A stretch of 64,000 bases of DNA from contig NC_090952.1 in assembly GCF_040807025.1 (NCBI RefSeq), positions 3,488,001 to 3,552,000 of the forward strand, written 5' to 3'. The stretch's first letter is position 1; the number at the start of each line of letters is the position of its first letter. This stretch comes from Struthio camelus (taxonomy: Eukaryota > Chordata > Aves > Struthioniformes > Struthionidae). The notes below the pieces were generated by a model, which worked only from the letters and a program-made list of their open reading frames with translations, was not told the DNA's origin and did no database searches. The translations under genes were made by a program, and so were the position numbers. Positions 46,901 to 61,135 of the stretch are shown here, piece by piece.

Positions 46901-49900
46901 AGCTGACCAAGCGTTTTCTGAAGCACTGAATCAGTTCTGTGAGAGATGGTTGCTTATGTAGCAGGTATCCTGAAATCATTTTGCAGGTTGTTAAAGCATG
47001 TGTGTGCTTTAACACACATATGTCCTCCCCCTCACCTTTCCCAGTGAAGTCAGTGACTCTAAAGTTTTCTGTAGAACCCTCTTCTAGAACATTAAAATAA
47101 ATATATCTGAGGCCTGCTTGGAGCTGACAGGAACAGAACTTATTCCTGTATTAGGATTTCTATTACTGTGAGCTCAGTTATACAGTCTAATAACTATCAC
47201 TATTGGTGATTGCATGTGGGTGCTCTCTTAGCTCACCTCAGCTGTATGAGAATGACAGAACGCATTATTTTATTTTTCATAGTTAAGGCAGACTAAGACC
47301 TCTTGGACAGTTATGCCTTAACTCAGTCATACATACGAGCCTTGGCAAAAATATTTGTATGCAATATGAGGAGATGCATCCCCACTAATATGAGGTATCA
47401 CGTCTCAGAATTTTATGACAGTCATCTCGAAAACAGACAGTGCCATGGGGTGCTGTTGATGTTAAACCTGCTGTGTGCTGAGTTTTCTAACTCCTGTCTC
47501 CAGGTAATCTTGAATCTCATACCTGAACTTGAGATGCCTGCAAATAGCTGTCTAGATAGCCTCCAGGTCTCAGTGTTCCCAGGTTCCTCTCTGTAAGAAA
47601 AAGATGTGGTGCTTTTTTGCCTAGCAAGAAGGATAGGACACTGTGCAGACTAGAGTGGCTGATCGCATTTCTGCTGCTCACCTTTATGGAAGGAACATGA
47701 CCTGAAATTTGAATGAGAAAAAGAACTGTACTGTGTTTTTTATCCTTCCTTCTCTTGTAGTAGACACTGTTCTTACTGTTTCATTGCTGTCTTGTAATGT
47801 CTGTTTTCTAGGCCTTGCTCCCAGCTTTACAAGGTGTGTCAGTGGCATTTCATTGTGCATCACCAGCACCTTCAAGTGACAACAGAGAACTGTTTTATAA
47901 GGTGAATTTTATGGGAACCAAAACAGTCATTGAAGCCTGCAAAGAAGCTGGAGTCCCGGTAAGGGCAGAAAAGTGCTTGGGGAGTATAAGATGCTGATGT
48001 GACTTTATAACTTTTGAACTGTGGTCCAAATTCAGTCTGGTTTGATAGCAAGGCAAAGCTTTCTGAGATGATGAATTCCTATTTGTTTCATGCAATTAAG
48101 TAGAAGAGAGAAGACTCTGTTGCTGTCCCACTGAGAGAGTCTGATGTAAGCTCAGTCCCTGCTGGTCACGGAAAACCTACACATCACAATTTCCTTGACT
48201 GCAAGAAAAGCATCCATTAGAATCTGTCATACTAGACACCTGGGAGTTCTCCCAAGGGAGAACGACTGACAGATGGACTCTTTCATGCTTTTAGTAAAAG
48301 GCCAACTCTAAACATAGTTTTTTTCTGCAGTGGACGTATTCATGGCATCTATTACCTACGTTTTTTTTTTTCTTGCATGATATTGTTATTGTAAAGATGA
48401 ACAAATGTGTCTTAAAAGCACTCACAGTGCGTTAAGTATTAAAATGTGCCAAGTCAAGTGGGCCCTCTGTTTTCCTTGGAGATGTTTTCCTATTGACTGG
48501 TTACACTGGAAGCTTGTTGAAATGTATACTTTATCTGCTTCTGAAGTGTTTTACTACTTTGATAAGATTTCTTGCTCTTTCAGGCAACAGTTGTGCTTTC
48601 ATCTGCTTTAGGCAGCAGTAACAATGTGACGAAATCAATTGAGAATGTGAGAGTTTTTGTACCTGCAGTTTCAGATGTTCTGTTAAACCATGTCCAGAAG
48701 AACATGGCTCATTCTCTGTAGAATCAGTTCATTAAACACTATGACTGTCTTTACTCACACTCTGTACACAACGATCCTTTTGTCTTAAGTTTCAAACAAC
48801 TGTTTTCTTTCACATCTGCTGCAGAAACTGGTGTTAACTAGCAGTGCCAGTGTTGTTTTTGAGGGCACAGACATAAAAAATGGAACAGAAGACCTCCCTT
48901 ATGCAAAAAAGCCTATTGACTATTACACAGAAACGAAGATCCTACAGGAGAAGGTATTTGTCATCATAGGTTTAACACTATTACTCTTAATAATAAGGTT
49001 ATTGTAAGGACAGAAGAATTGCCCTTCCTGAAGTAGGGCATGCCCTGGGGGACCCAACAGGCTGCCACAGGTGGCTGCCACTTCCATCTTTAACAAGTGA
49101 CCTCCAAGCTTTTGCCTAAGCACGCTGATGGAGCAATACAGGGGATGCTTTCCTAGCAGCTGTCAGTGTTGTTCCAGTCCAAAGACATAAATGCTCAGTT
49201 TTGTCTTCCTCCACTGGTGAAACTCTAAGCAATGTTTTTACCTGATAAAAAGAGAATAAAATAAAACTGTGACATCAATTACTTGGAGAGTTGACTGAAA
49301 CAGTGTGATACACTGTGCGGGGGTCTGTTTCTGGACAAAGAAGAAAAGAATTGGCAGAGGGGTCTTAAAACACCTGCTTAAATCACCAAGCCATGGCATA
49401 ATGCCCGTTATGAACTGATCCAGCTTTACTTTAAGAGCAATTGGGGGCAATATTTTGCCCTCTCTGCTCCTACTGGAAGGCTGTCTCATAATGACATTTA
49501 CCTGATTTGCAGCCTGAAGTTACTAATGGCAGTGGACATGTCCTTCTTTGGGGATTGTCAACAGGTTACTGGGGAAGGACAAGATGAGATGGAGATGGAC
49601 AGAATTAAGGAGCACGCCAGCTTAATAACATGTTGTCAGCTCATTCTTTTGGCCATATACTGAAAATATTCTTGTTAAAAGTATTAAAAAAAAACTCCCG
49701 TACGTCTGAATGTTCACTACTTTGGACATCTGCAGCTCACCAGTATCCGTTCTGCTTTTAGAGTATTAATGCTGCAGTATTTGTGGTTTAAATATGCTAT
49801 GCCAATGTTTTAAATCAAAGAAAACAATTTTTTTTTTCCAAACATTTTTCAATTGTTTGCATTTTAACTGTGGAAAGAACTTATTTGTGTAAGAAGAATT

Positions 49901-52900
49901 TACACTTGCAACTAGACTGAAGTAGATAGTGTGTCCTGTTAAGCAGAGTCTTAGACTTAACAGTTTTTCTTATGTTCCTTGAAAAGAGCTTAGTTGAAAA
50001 CACAGCAGTAAAACGTCTATTCATTTGCAAGCATAACTGCTTGGCAGTAAAAAGTGGACTAATAAAGTGGAAGCTTATGAGTAGAAATCAAATTTAGCCC
50101 AACGTTCTTGTGATTATGTTTGTGCTGGGTGAAACAGTGAAAGTATTCAGTGTTTTATTTGTATGTGTTGCTCTTGGCTTTTAACAGGAAAGATAGCAGC
50201 TATTAAAAAATTAGTAGAACGCATTGTTTGGAAACTCCCAGTGAAATTGATTGAATCTGCTTAGCACGTGGTGCTGCCAAGAAAATGGGATGACAGCCCT
50301 TCTGAATGTGATTGAGAAGGTCTATGATGGAAAGCTCCCAGTGACTGATGACAGAGATGGAGATTGAACTGCTTAGTGTCCTTCATCTTTTCTCCAGCAT
50401 GTCTGTAAAGGTTTTGTGGAGTGAAAAAACTTTCAAAGTTCCTCTGGTCTTCATGGCCTTAACTGAGAGAGCTTAAGAGCTCCTTCCCTTTGCCGGTCAA
50501 TTCATTGAGTAGGTTCAGTAGTGAAAACAGATACACGTTTGTCTTTTGCCTTTCTCATTAACGAGCAGTGGGAAAAGAGGTAGAATAAGAGGAAGGATAG
50601 TTTGTAAAGATATGGATGAATAATAATTCTTTTAGCGAGATCTTCCTCGAAGAGATGTGGGAACCCCCACTCCATTTAATGATGAGGTAGGGCTATATTG
50701 CTAAGCCAAATCTTTCTTCACAGCCTCTCTCTCCTGATTGGAATATCTTTTTTTCCCCTACAGGAAGTGCTGACAGCAAATGACCCAGACAACAATTTCT
50801 TTACTACTGCCATTCGCCCACATGGGATATTTGGTCCTAGAGATCCTCAGCTGGTTCCCATCCTCATTCAGGCAGCTAAGAGTGGCAAAATGAAGTTCAT
50901 GATTGGGTGAGTAAGGTTCAGTCATTTTACAGTCATTTTTGTTAAAATTCATGCTAAACCTACAAAGCCCTTTTTAGAAGGGAATAATATTAAATTAGTA
51001 GTAGTGTAGTGGCACAGAATGATCTTCTCTATTCTTAGTCTCTGTCCTATGATGCCCTCTGAGGAGGAAGCGGGATTTAACCTTCTGCACTGGTAGTTTC
51101 TGCTTGGGAACCGCAACATAATTCTAGGAAAAAAGTAATTTTCTTCACTTTTTCACTGAGGATCCAAGATTCTTTTTTAAGAATTCTTCTCTGTGAGGGA
51201 CTCATGCACTCAGAGGAATGAGTGTTCTTCATGCAAAACTAATACCAGTGAGGAAAGCTCACACAGCTTGAGTGATCTTTGTACAACCTAAGAGTTCTCT
51301 TCTTAAATACAAGACTGCTCAGATTACTTGCTGTTAATTTACTTGTTATACACTTCTGGCATTTGGGGGTCTTACTGTCATACCCACATTCTAACTGTGT
51401 TTTAATATTTGTGATAATAAGATCAAAGATATTTGCCTTATTATTGTGCCTGGCACAGCTTCTAGTGGACTACTGAAATTTTAGAGCAAGAAAGAATTAA
51501 AGCTATGACTAAGGATTTTTTTTAGTGGTTGTATTCTGCTCTTGAAACTAAATCTCTTTTTAAATTTATAATAGATTTTTATTGTGTGCGGGGGGCTGGT
51601 TTGTGTGTGTATGAGCACATGTGAATGAATATGTATGCAGACTGGGGTAGGAGGAAGAAATGGAATAGGGTGGTTTTTTTGGTTCCTAGTCTTTGTTGCA
51701 CTTTACTTCTGAACTGATCTCTCAAACTGAGCTGAGTAGCAAACCTGAATAAACTCAAGCTTTCCAGTTTGTGCCATTCTTCACTTTCTTCCAGCTCAAA
51801 TATGCCTTCCTCATCTGAATTTTTCTGGTGCTATAAAGACCTGTGCTATAAAGACCTTCCAGGAAAGAGAATAAAATAGCCATTCATCCATGAATGCCAG
51901 GAATGAGAATTATCAGTCCTCAGAATGTTGGATTACAGCAATATTGTTTTCATGGCAAGAGGAGTGTGATGATGGTTTTGTAACAAACAGTTTGTTTGAT
52001 TTAACTAGACTCTTGAAAGTGATAGGCAGATTCATTTTCTAATTCCATGCAGAGATAGATTTAACACAGTGGGTTAAATCTGTTTCTGCTAGGGCTGAAT
52101 TGGCTTACTGAGGGAGTAAGTTAAAATTTTATGAGCCAAGAAATTCATAATTGAAAGCTTGTCCTTAAGTGACTTTCTGTTACTACTCTATTTCTGTCTG
52201 TTCTTCTGTGGATCGTGCTTCTGATTCTGAGACCTCTAGGATTTGAAACACCTAGAAATTTGGTAACATGTGAGGTTTAAAAAGGGCACTCTTACAGGAG
52301 TGGAAACTTTCTGAGGGTCATGACAAGAGCTGAGACAATAACAGCTTTGACTCTGTCTCAAGCCTTCTGAAGATGTAGAGACTTCCATCTTTCTGGCAGG
52401 GTATTGTCTGAAGTTGCAGCACAACAGAAGGGGAGAAGAGGAAACTTAGAACAACTATATGTTGTGTGAAAGCCTTTTTTTTTTTTTTTTTTTTTTTTTG
52501 CCACAAACAAATTTTCAACCTGGATTACCTTTAGGTTAAACTTCTTCCTTTTGTCTATGCAGAGATGGAAAGAACTTGGTAGATTTCACCTATGTGGAAA
52601 ATGTGGTGCATGGACACATTCTAGCAGCAGAACATCTTGAGAAAGACTCTCCCCTGTGTGGGAAGGTAAGAAAGGAACTAGCAAGTAGTAGGAGAGTGGA
52701 TGTAACCTTGCCAGACTTCACCTGCAAACCTCACCTCATTCCATGTGTCTGTTCTGTAGTTAATGCTGATTTCGTGTGTATTGAACATCTTGGAGATGAG
52801 TGGAAATAGCTCACACAAATACATCCATGTTTTCTGTCTGTGACCATAATGATTGGTTGTACATCTGATGACCATTCTTTGCAAGCACGTAGGCTAAGAT

Positions 52901-53701
52901 ATGTGAATATACTTTAACTTCATTCTATAAAACTTCTTGTGAGAGGAAATCCAGGCAAAATTCTTGGCACCCTTAAGAAACGCAGTTACTTAGCTCTTGC
53001 AATGCAGTTCTGAACAGTAGAAATGTTTATAGATTTTCATAGTACCGCTGTGCTCTAGGCATGCACAATATGTACAGCCAGGATGCTTTAGCCTGTTTGC
53101 ATTGTATTGTATCGTTCAGTTTGACCATTTATGAATAATCTAAGGTCCAGAATGTCAGGAGCAGCCAGCTTTCTTAGCAAAGAAGGGGTTCGTCACTTTT
53201 CACATAGAGGTTATTGGTGCAAATCAGTTTCTCGTGGAAACATCTTCGCAGTCAAGTCTGGGATATCAGTTTCATCAGCTTGAACATGAGTTGGGCCAGC
53301 ATAGAAATGAGTTTGTGCAACAGTAATGTTTTTATCATCTGGCTTTCTGTCTTCCTCTCTTCCAGGCATTTCATATCACAAATGATGAACCTGTTCCTTT
53401 CTGGGCATTCATGTCCCGTATTTTGACTGGCTTGAACTACGATGCACCCAAGTACCAGATCCCCTATTGGCTGGCATATTACCTTGCCCTCTTCCTTTCT
53501 CTTGTGCTGTTGCTGCTAAGTCCACTGGTCACCATCAAGCCCACTTTTACCCCTATGCGGGTAGCATTAGCTGGAACTTTTCACTACTACAGCTGTGAAC
53601 GGGCCAAAAGAGACATGGGCTACAAGCCAGTGGTGAGCTTGGATGAAGCAATAGAGAGGACTCTGCAGAGCTACCCCCATCTACGCCGGGCTAAGGCCTG
53701 A
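43937..53701 (+). CDS. NSDHL: sterol-4-alpha-carboxylate 3-dehydrogenase, decarboxylating
   Basis: Coding exons 43937-43957, 46667-46828, 47812-47958, 48825-48953, 50764-50906, 52563-52665 and 53366-53701 join in frame to 346 residues. NSDHL removes the C4 carboxyl group during cholesterol synthesis (with MSMO1 and HSD17B7), at the ER and lipid droplets, using NAD(P)+. Visible features are the nucleotide-binding GxxGxxG (VIGGSGFLG, residues 14-22), [10 protein letters not shown] (115-124), the catalytic YxxxK (Tyr144-Lys148), [11 protein letters not shown], a membrane segment at about 268-290 ([15 protein letters not shown]), and the conserved end [14 protein letters not shown]. The first coding exon begins at an acceptor-flanked exon (from 43902), and an in-frame TGA lies directly before the ATG (ctc TGA gaa ATG). 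That fixes a short N terminus (MATRLRP before the core), about 27 residues shorter than human. Exon 1 must be non-coding, in the shared CpG island. Confidence 0.96.
44628..44760. repeat. AT-rich palindromic tandem repeat (NSDHL intron)
   Basis: Two diverged copies of an AT-rich unit of about 47-49 bases sharing ATTATCATTAG(A/G)ATATGATAT and TTAGGATAT. It contains a perfect inverted repeat, TCATATCCTAAT at 44679-44690 and ATTAGGATATGA at 44695-44706, with a four-base loop, so it could extrude as a cruciform. Confidence 0.85.
45100..45755 (+). repeat. old CR1 LINE fragment (NSDHL intron)
   Basis: Diverged CR1 of the older amniote type. The + strand shows CTGTGTACAGTTCTGGTATT, ACGCTTGAGGAGAGGCTAGA, a block like TGGAATTTGCTGACGCACAA, then GTCAAAAAGGAGTCAG, AAGTACATGGAGG and finally GACCAGATGGACCAGTGG. 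Edges are approximate. It is much older than the CR1 copy in CETN2 intron 4. Confidence 0.75.
51828..51857. repeat. 15-bp exact tandem duplication
   Basis: GTGCTATAAAGACCT occurs twice back to back in an NSDHL intron. Confidence 0.9.
52475..52499. repeat. poly(T) tract
   Basis: A run of 25 T, starting 88 bases upstream of the NSDHL exon at 52563. I saw no SINE body next to it. Confidence 0.9.
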
Positions 53702-54370
53702 GAAGTCCTGGGGGGATTTTTTTCTACTTGGTTTTCCAGTGCTTTGACAACTTACCACCGAAGCAAGCTTCCCTAATTCTTTGGAAAAAGGAATCTTCTT
53801 TAAGTCCCTCTGCCTCATCGCCATCATCAAGAAAGAGATAACTCTGGCTTGAAAAAACTTCGTATAGTAGCTGTGCCAACAGTTCTTTTCTTTGATGTAA
53901 CTGTTTTTTTTTCTGAAACAGTTACTGAACCCTATGGGCTATGGATAAACAAACACCCTGCTGTGCCCTTTTCAATCCCAAACCAACAGATCAGCATTCC
54001 TTGCTCTTCTCTCTCCACCCATGTCATCTGTTTTGTTGCTCTGGTGATTACAGCTGCCTCTTCTCGTAGCTGCAATTGGGTGATGAAATACTTATGATTG
54101 GTTCCTCTCTATGGCTTGGCCTTTTCTATACAAAAGCCATGAAACAGAAGTTCACACCAAAAAGGAGTTCTGCCAGCATTTCTTTTAAATTATGGAAGTT
54201 GATTTTATTATTCTGGGACTGCTCTTGGATCTCCCCATGATTGATGGGTGATCTGACAACTTTTTGAGGGATTGGAAGAAAACCGGAGAAATGGCATGCT
54301 AGGCTTGTCCTTGTAAGGAAGCTTGTGCCTTTGTTTTTGAAGGAGCCTATTTCTATTCAAAAGTAACACA

Positions 54371-54376
54371 AATAAA
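54371..54376 (+). terminator. poly(A) signal of NSDHL
   Basis: AATAAA on the coding strand, 670 bases downstream of the NSDHL stop codon. It gives a plausible 3' untranslated region. Confidence 0.6.
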
Positions 54377-55944
54377 TCAAGAAGAAACAATTTTGAAATC
54401 TTATGTTCCGTCTTTGAAAAGGCAGATTCTGTTCTGAACATCTCAGCATAAATAGGATTTTAGTCTTTCCCTTTGGGGAAGGTGAGGGGGGGGAATTTTT
54501 GCTGTGGCTGTTTTCAGTCAGCACGTACTATTTTTACCGTAGCTAGCTCGCTCCCCATGGGAATTACGTTATATCAAAGATCCTGCTGCACAAGGCTCCA
54601 GTCTCGTCTGGCATGCTACTGTCCAGTACTGATGATTCTGTTGCTTTGACCATTCATTACATGAAAAACTCTTTCCCACAAGAAAATGGTTATCATAATA
54701 CTATGTTCACCAAGCTGTTTAGTTTGACATTTATACTAAGTTTACTTTACCCCATAATCTTGCTAAGTGCTTGCTAAGAGCTTAGGTTAGAATTGGAACA
54801 TCTGTCTGCCAGCTCCTGTCTCCAGGAGCCTTGGTATTTCAAATTTCAAAATGTATGGGAGGTGCCTGACTATGTGCTCATATTGTGTCTAGTTCAATGA
54901 GCCTTAACCTCATCTGGGAGTTCTGTGTACTGCTAGAATCCCATAGAAATAACACTATTTTAACTGCTTGTTATTTTCTGGAAAGTTTTTTGTTGGTCTT
55001 TTTTCCTGGGAATTTTTATTTGATTCTTTTAACAGCTAGTTTTGTTGTTGGTGGGTGTGTGTTTTTTTTTTTTTTTTTAACCAAAGTTTGCCATGCTAGA
55101 TCTTGAAGTAAATACTAGCTGATTGCTTGGGTCAGTTTGCTCTTCACACAGTTGCTATTGACAGCTTAGCCACCTTGGCTGTTTTTTGTGGGCCACAGGA
55201 TTAAACATTTAAAGCTCGAATTGAAAGCTTGAGTTGCAATTCTTCAGCAGCGTGTAGATCCAAAGAAGCCCTGTGAATCCATAGTTTTCTGGAACCTATT
55301 TGTCATCCCATATCCAGTGTCAGTGGACTAAGGCAGATGCCGCGGTTAAAAGCCTGAGCTGTTTTGCCCCATGCAGTCGTTTAAGGCAAATAGCATCAAT
55401 GTGCTGGCACTAATCCATTGTTATTGGAAAGATCCTATTTCTATAACGTAAGTGGATACAAGTTTCCCATTCAGATCTTTAAAAATTTGTGACTTAGGAA
55501 GAGAACGCTCACATGGTAAAAGCATGCCTGGCAGAGAGGCATTGCTTTATTGCCAGGGCTTTGTAAAAGGCCCAACTTCTCACCTGCTTTAAGGAGTGAG
55601 GAAGGGCCAAAATATGTTCATGTTCCTCTCTGTGGAGCTGGGCTCAATACCAATTTTTGAAATGTACCGACTGCCATTACACTTTTAACTCATTATTAGC
55701 AGAAGAATGGCCTTGTGAAAACAGGCAATTCAAACATACCTCTGCTACATGCAGTAGAGGTGGCTGCTACACCTAAATGGTACATGCAAATATCCCTGAG
55801 GAACAGAGTATTTGAGCTGAGGTGCAATGCTGTATTGACAAAACAGTACTGCTTTTGGGACTCATGCTGCAGTGCAGCAGGAAGCATGGGCAGATCAGTC
55901 TGTTGGGAACTCAACTCTGCCCCGTGCTGCATGATGGGGTACAC

Positions 55945-56045
55945 CTGACCATCTCTCTAAGCTTCAGCTCCCCATCTGCAAATTAAAAATAACGCTACCC
56001 TCACTCAGAGAGGGGGTGAGAGAACAGAATGTTACTAAGTGAGAA
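55945..56045 (-). repeat. MIR-like SINE remnant
   Basis: The + strand reads ATCTCTCTAAGCTTCAG, CTCCCCATCTGCAAATTAAA and AATAACGCTACCCTCACTC. This follows the antisense MIR pattern (ctctgagcctcagtttcctcatctgtaaaat...). It is diverged and was judged by eye. Confidence 0.45.
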
Positions 56046-58569
56046 GAGCAAGCACTGTGTAATTACTTGAAGTCAAAAATAAGAAATAAGCTAGCAAAAG
56101 CACATTTTGGCCTCTAGGTGGCATTTCCCAGCTGTATTTGTCCTGCAGCTTCAACCAGTCCTAAAAGCCTGTTTCACAGTCCTTGGACATAGTTCTAGTG
56201 GAGGGTTACTCATCTCCCTGTGTCCTTGGAGAAGTGTCAGGGTAAGAGGTGAATAACATCTACCCAGCAGGTGCTACAGAAACAGGAGGCACTGGAAGTT
56301 CAAGTCTGCTGGATAAAAAGCAGCAGGCAATATGTTTTCCCTCACATGTTTGGTTAATACAACAAGAGTAAATCAGAGGTTTGCTTCCATGGGGGCGAGT
56401 GGTTTCCCAGTGTTGGGCTCTGAAAGAAGCATTGCATCGTGCTGAAATTGGTTTGACTTGGTACTCCCTACATAATTAGATCAGTTCCCAACATTTCTTC
56501 AGGGAATCTGACTAGCTTCTGTTTTTCAAAACAGAAGTAAACCCACACGGTTGCTGTGGTAGAGCCTAATGTCAGCGTATCTATACCCCTGGCCATTACA
56601 GAGGAGAAACCTTGCTCCATCCATAGTTGCTTCTTTCCCTGACCAAACCTGCTCCTCTGAGCTGATTTTCTCAGCATTTCTCGAGAGCGATCTCCCGTTT
56701 AAGCCTCATCTTGCATTTTCTGTGCAAACCGATTGTATCCTTTCATTCTCTTCTTCCTGTGAGTTATTTGTCATGCTTCCTCTTCACAACCCGTATCTTT
56801 TTGTGGGGGGAGAGGGGCACAGAAAGCAAAACTGCCATTGCCAAAGGTTTCTTTCAAGTATCTTGGGTCAAATGCAGTTGCAGTCTGCCACTGTCAGTAA
56901 CACTCAGTAAGAGCTGCCAGAGGCGTCAAAGAATTTCTTCCAGAGCTCTCTTTGAACTTTTTCTCTCTCTTGCTTTGCTTTCTTGGCTTTTTCTTGCTGC
57001 AATTACTAATTTTGCTGACCTGAGACATTTCTTGGTTTGAGGAGCAGTGGGAGAGATAAAGGAGATATTGTCTACTGCTTCCTCTAGAGAAACAGGAATG
57101 AGAGAGAGGAAGAAAGGTGCTTTTTTCAGTTCTAGGTGGAGTTAAAGTAACTGGGAACGCCATTCCCTCTCTTAAAAGAAAGACTGAAAGGGCACATAAG
57201 CACTGGAGGAATGTTGCAGTCAAAGACATGCCTTGCAGTCTTGCCCTTAGTTAGACCGCTGGGGAGCCCTTGTCCGGATACACCTTGCTGCCAGGAAATT
57301 AAAATGACGACTTGATTGTAAGTGCTTGAAAGAGGTAAGAGGAGCAATTGTTGAAAAAGCAGGTGAGAAACTGTCTTGCATGTCCAGTGAGCAGAGAGAC
57401 ATGGAGGCCAATTTAAGTCAAGCCTGAGATGAGTATGTAGAAGGTTTCAGGTGGAGGATAACATTAGCATGGCACAGGCCTGAGGTTCAGTTACAACTGT
57501 GGAAGCTCACTGCCTTTCAAGACTTACAAATACAGGGACCTACCATGCCATCACACTGCTCAAATGCAGCCTTTTATGAAACTGGGTACGTGGCGTCTTT
57601 TGACTCAGTAGATCCTTGCATACGTTATTCACATCTGCTGATGCTAGTAGTCTCCAAGCACTGGTATGACTTCCCACACCTTTTAGCCCTGCAGAGCCAA
57701 ATATGGCATGAGTGGGCTGGAACGTGACCCTTGAGAGAATTGGTTGCCGAGTTTCGCTAATGCTTGTGTAAACGTTTGGAGAGCGCCAGGCCCACAGGTG
57801 TAAGTGATGGTGCAACTTGTCATTACCATGGGAAAAGGAGAGCAACTTGTTTGTCTCAGAGCCCAGAAGCAACTTGCTGAGCTGGTGATGAGAAGTGAAT
57901 AGGCATCTCTGTACTTGCAACAGAGCACGTTTGAGGTGTTTCTGCTACCAGATTGCACATGTGGTTTTACTGTCTTAGCAATACCATCAGCCTGACACTC
58001 TAGCCACAGCCTCTCTTATGCCCTGTGTTTGCTGGCAAGCTCATCTTGTCTTAGCCCTGAGAGCTCCTGGCCTTCTGTAAAGGTGTGTCGTTATGACCAT
58101 GGGCGGTTTCCTGGTGAGATTACCGTATTCTAGCACTAAATAGTGAAGCATGTACGATTCTGTTTTGCTACCTGCTATTAGGAAGGTGAGGTCTGGCATT
58201 TTGGCAGTGCTTCGTAATGACACCTCATGAAAAACCAGTTTGATTGCCTTGCAACAAATGGGTGTAGTGATTTTACGCCCTTCTACTCATCACAGCTCTA
58301 CTCAATCTCTGCTGAAGCTTTGGTTTTCTGTCACCTTGGGAAAGGCCAAAGGATTGATTGATTTGTGACCTTCCTTCTACCTTCACTGCAAGGATGAGGG
58401 CTGGCTAGTTGCACAGGAGAAAGTGTCATCCCAAAGGCAGGAAATGTTCCAGTGGAATTCAGTACGCCTGAGTGTTGTTAAGTCATAATTCATGGCTAGA
58501 AAAGACTCGATAATTTTGAGAATATATCGTAACAACTGTTCAAATACAAGCTGCACTACTCAGGGAGAT

Positions 58570-58632
58570 TGTGTGCCTCTAGGTGGAAGCCCATTGTTGT
58601 TGTGTGCCTCTGGGTGGAAGTCCACTGTTGTC
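58570..58632. repeat. 31-bp imperfect tandem duplication
   Basis: Two adjoining copies of a 31-base unit starting TGTGTGCCTCT, differing at about three positions. Confidence 0.85.
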
Positions 58633-60197
58633 AGTCGTGACAAGAATCACTGTGCTACCTGGTACACCCATCTTCCTGTAAAATTGGCTGTCTGGTTGTG
58701 TGACTTGAGCAGGTTCCTACCTTCTAGACATCACTATTTCAAAAGGTATGCGTACTGCCCCTCTAGAAAGGAACATATTGTAGAGTTATGCAAACTGGTT
58801 TTAAACTGGCTGTCTCTGGGAGTAGCGTGCCCATGGCAGCAGAAAGCTTAGAGCAGACTGATTTACCCTACCAGGTAACTGCAGTTCACAGCCAGCCAGA
58901 CCTGCTAGCGTGATCTACATTGCTAGCTGTCAGCTTTCAGGCGCTAACTCTATGTGACCCAGATGCTGGGGTTTGGCTAAGGAGTCCCTTCTGAGACAGC
59001 TTCTGGACTTCTTCAAGAAATGGAGAACTAATCTGTTCATGTTTCAGAGCACTGGCAGTGTTTAATACCCATTGCTGTTCCAAAAAACCCCCAAACCAAA
59101 ACTTCAAACCCAAAATCTAATTTTCAGTGGGAATGTGCCTAGTTTAAGCATCAGTCATCATCTTTCTTATTTTTATTTCCTGGATGGAAATGCCCTTCAT
59201 ATGTTCTCTCCCTGAAAATTTTCCTACACCAGGGTCAAGTCATCTCCGTTTTCTTTTTGTGGAGCTAAGCAGCCTGAGTCCTTTAAATCTTTTGCTGTTA
59301 GGCATTCTCTCCGCTCTGCAAGTGGTTTCTGTGGCTGCAGCTTCCTTGTGTGAGGCAATTCTTATGTTTCACTGATCCCAAGTGTTCTGCTTTGCAATGC
59401 ACTAAGACCATAAGGGAGGCAGATAAACAGTAGTGAAACAAACATTAACCAGCGCTAACTGTGCAACATCATTATGAGAGGTACTTGTATTTTTCTCTTA
59501 AAGAAGATGCAGGGAGAGTCCATTTCCTGGTAAAATCAGATACTTCGGGCTGAAATTTACCTACAGCTGTTACAGAAGAATAACGTTTCCTAACTGGAGA
59601 TGGAAAAGGGATTATTTCAACCTGCAGATTCCTCTCTCCTCCCATGCAGCAGGAATTTTTGTGTGTCCCTGAAGAAGGTAGTGTTCTTTAAACTGAGTGA
59701 CAGAACATTCCTCCCGCTTTGGGCTGGGCTGGCTTCTCCAGCACACCTGGATGGACATTAGCCACACCTTTGGCTAATAGCCTGAGGAGGGAGTCAAGAT
59801 CTGCAGCGAGGTGGAGGTATTTTCAAACCAGACCCTCGTGCAGAGGAAAACAGCCCCTCTGGGACTGTGCTTCTGTGTTGATGAAGTTAAGAGCTGCTTT
59901 TCTGTTGACTTCAGTACAGGCAGGGTTTGCTCCAGAGATACGCAGGCTAGCTCTGTTGCTTCCAGCTGTGGCTGGCCTTGCCAGGTGAGTCTGAGTTTGG
60001 TGGCTGCATCCTGAAGCGTGATGCAGTTGTCACTATTTAACCTGTAACTGCTAGCTTGCAAAAGCTGCTACTTCTTGCAGTGGCAAGGGTTGGTTACTTT
60101 TGTTAGCTTCCAAACTGTATCACTGTATCAATTGCTACTGTACATATTTGCAAATAAAGGGAAACAAAGGCCCAGCTTCGTTTCCACCCACCCACGT

Positions 60198-60230
<33 letters not shown>

Positions 60231-60237
60231 CACACAC
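60198..60237. repeat. (CA)n microsatellite
   Basis: About 20 CA dinucleotides, interrupted once by a CG. Confidence 0.95.
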
Positions 60238-61101
60238 GGCTTATTGATGTTAGAAACCACAGTTAGGAATCCATTCATTCTGGAGTCTTTTCCTGAGCCT
60301 CTTCTAGAAGCTAGAGAAGCTAGATTCCTGATCTGATTGTTTCAGTTAAGTCCCTAAAGTCAGGCAAGTTGACCCTCCCCACAGAACTACTTTCCATCTT
60401 TCAGCCTTTGATCTGGAGTGACCTGGTGATGCTGCATTTCAGTGCCTTGTGGTGTGGTGCTGTACCAGATGTCCCGCAGGTCTGCCGCTTGCTGGGAAAA
60501 AGCTTCTGCCTCTGGCCACTGCTGTGATTTTGAAATGCTATGTCATTAAAAAATGAATATATTGCTGTAATTATGAGCCAGGGTTTCTGTGCCTGCTGGT
60601 GTGAGTGACATTCACCTACACTTTGGAAAGAGGGATTTATTTAAGAGCTTAATTGGAATAAAACCACAAACAATTGTTTGGGACTGATTGTCCCTAACTG
60701 TTCAAGCTGTTGCATACCATAGATGTGCTTGATGAGCTCTGTTTGCAACAGAGAGGTAGTGCGAACTGTGGTGACACAACAGCCCTGGAAATATCTAGTA
60801 CAAGGTAAGCTGTCTGCATTGCTGGCCATGGTCATTTTGACCTGAACAGAGGGTTTGAAAACCCTTTTATACAAGAAAAAAAAAAAACCCTTCCTATTCC
60901 ACTCCTCTTACTGGGAAATAAAAGACAAACTTCTAGTTTATGTTAATATGCTTGTACTACCTTTTCTGTGGTATCCAACAATTCTAGCTCTATGGCATTG
61001 TCCTAGTCCATGCAAGAAAGACAGAAGTTCCTTTTCCATTCTGTGCCGCTCCTGGCAGACAACTGTTTTTGAGATTTCCTTCTTTTAAAAGCTTTTTAAA
61101 A

Positions 61102-61104
<3 letters not shown>

Positions 61105-61132
<28 letters not shown>
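61105..61132. repeat. (TC)n microsatellite
   Basis: An uninterrupted (TC)14 tract in the intergenic region right of NSDHL. Confidence 0.95.
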
Positions 61133-61135
<3 letters not shown>
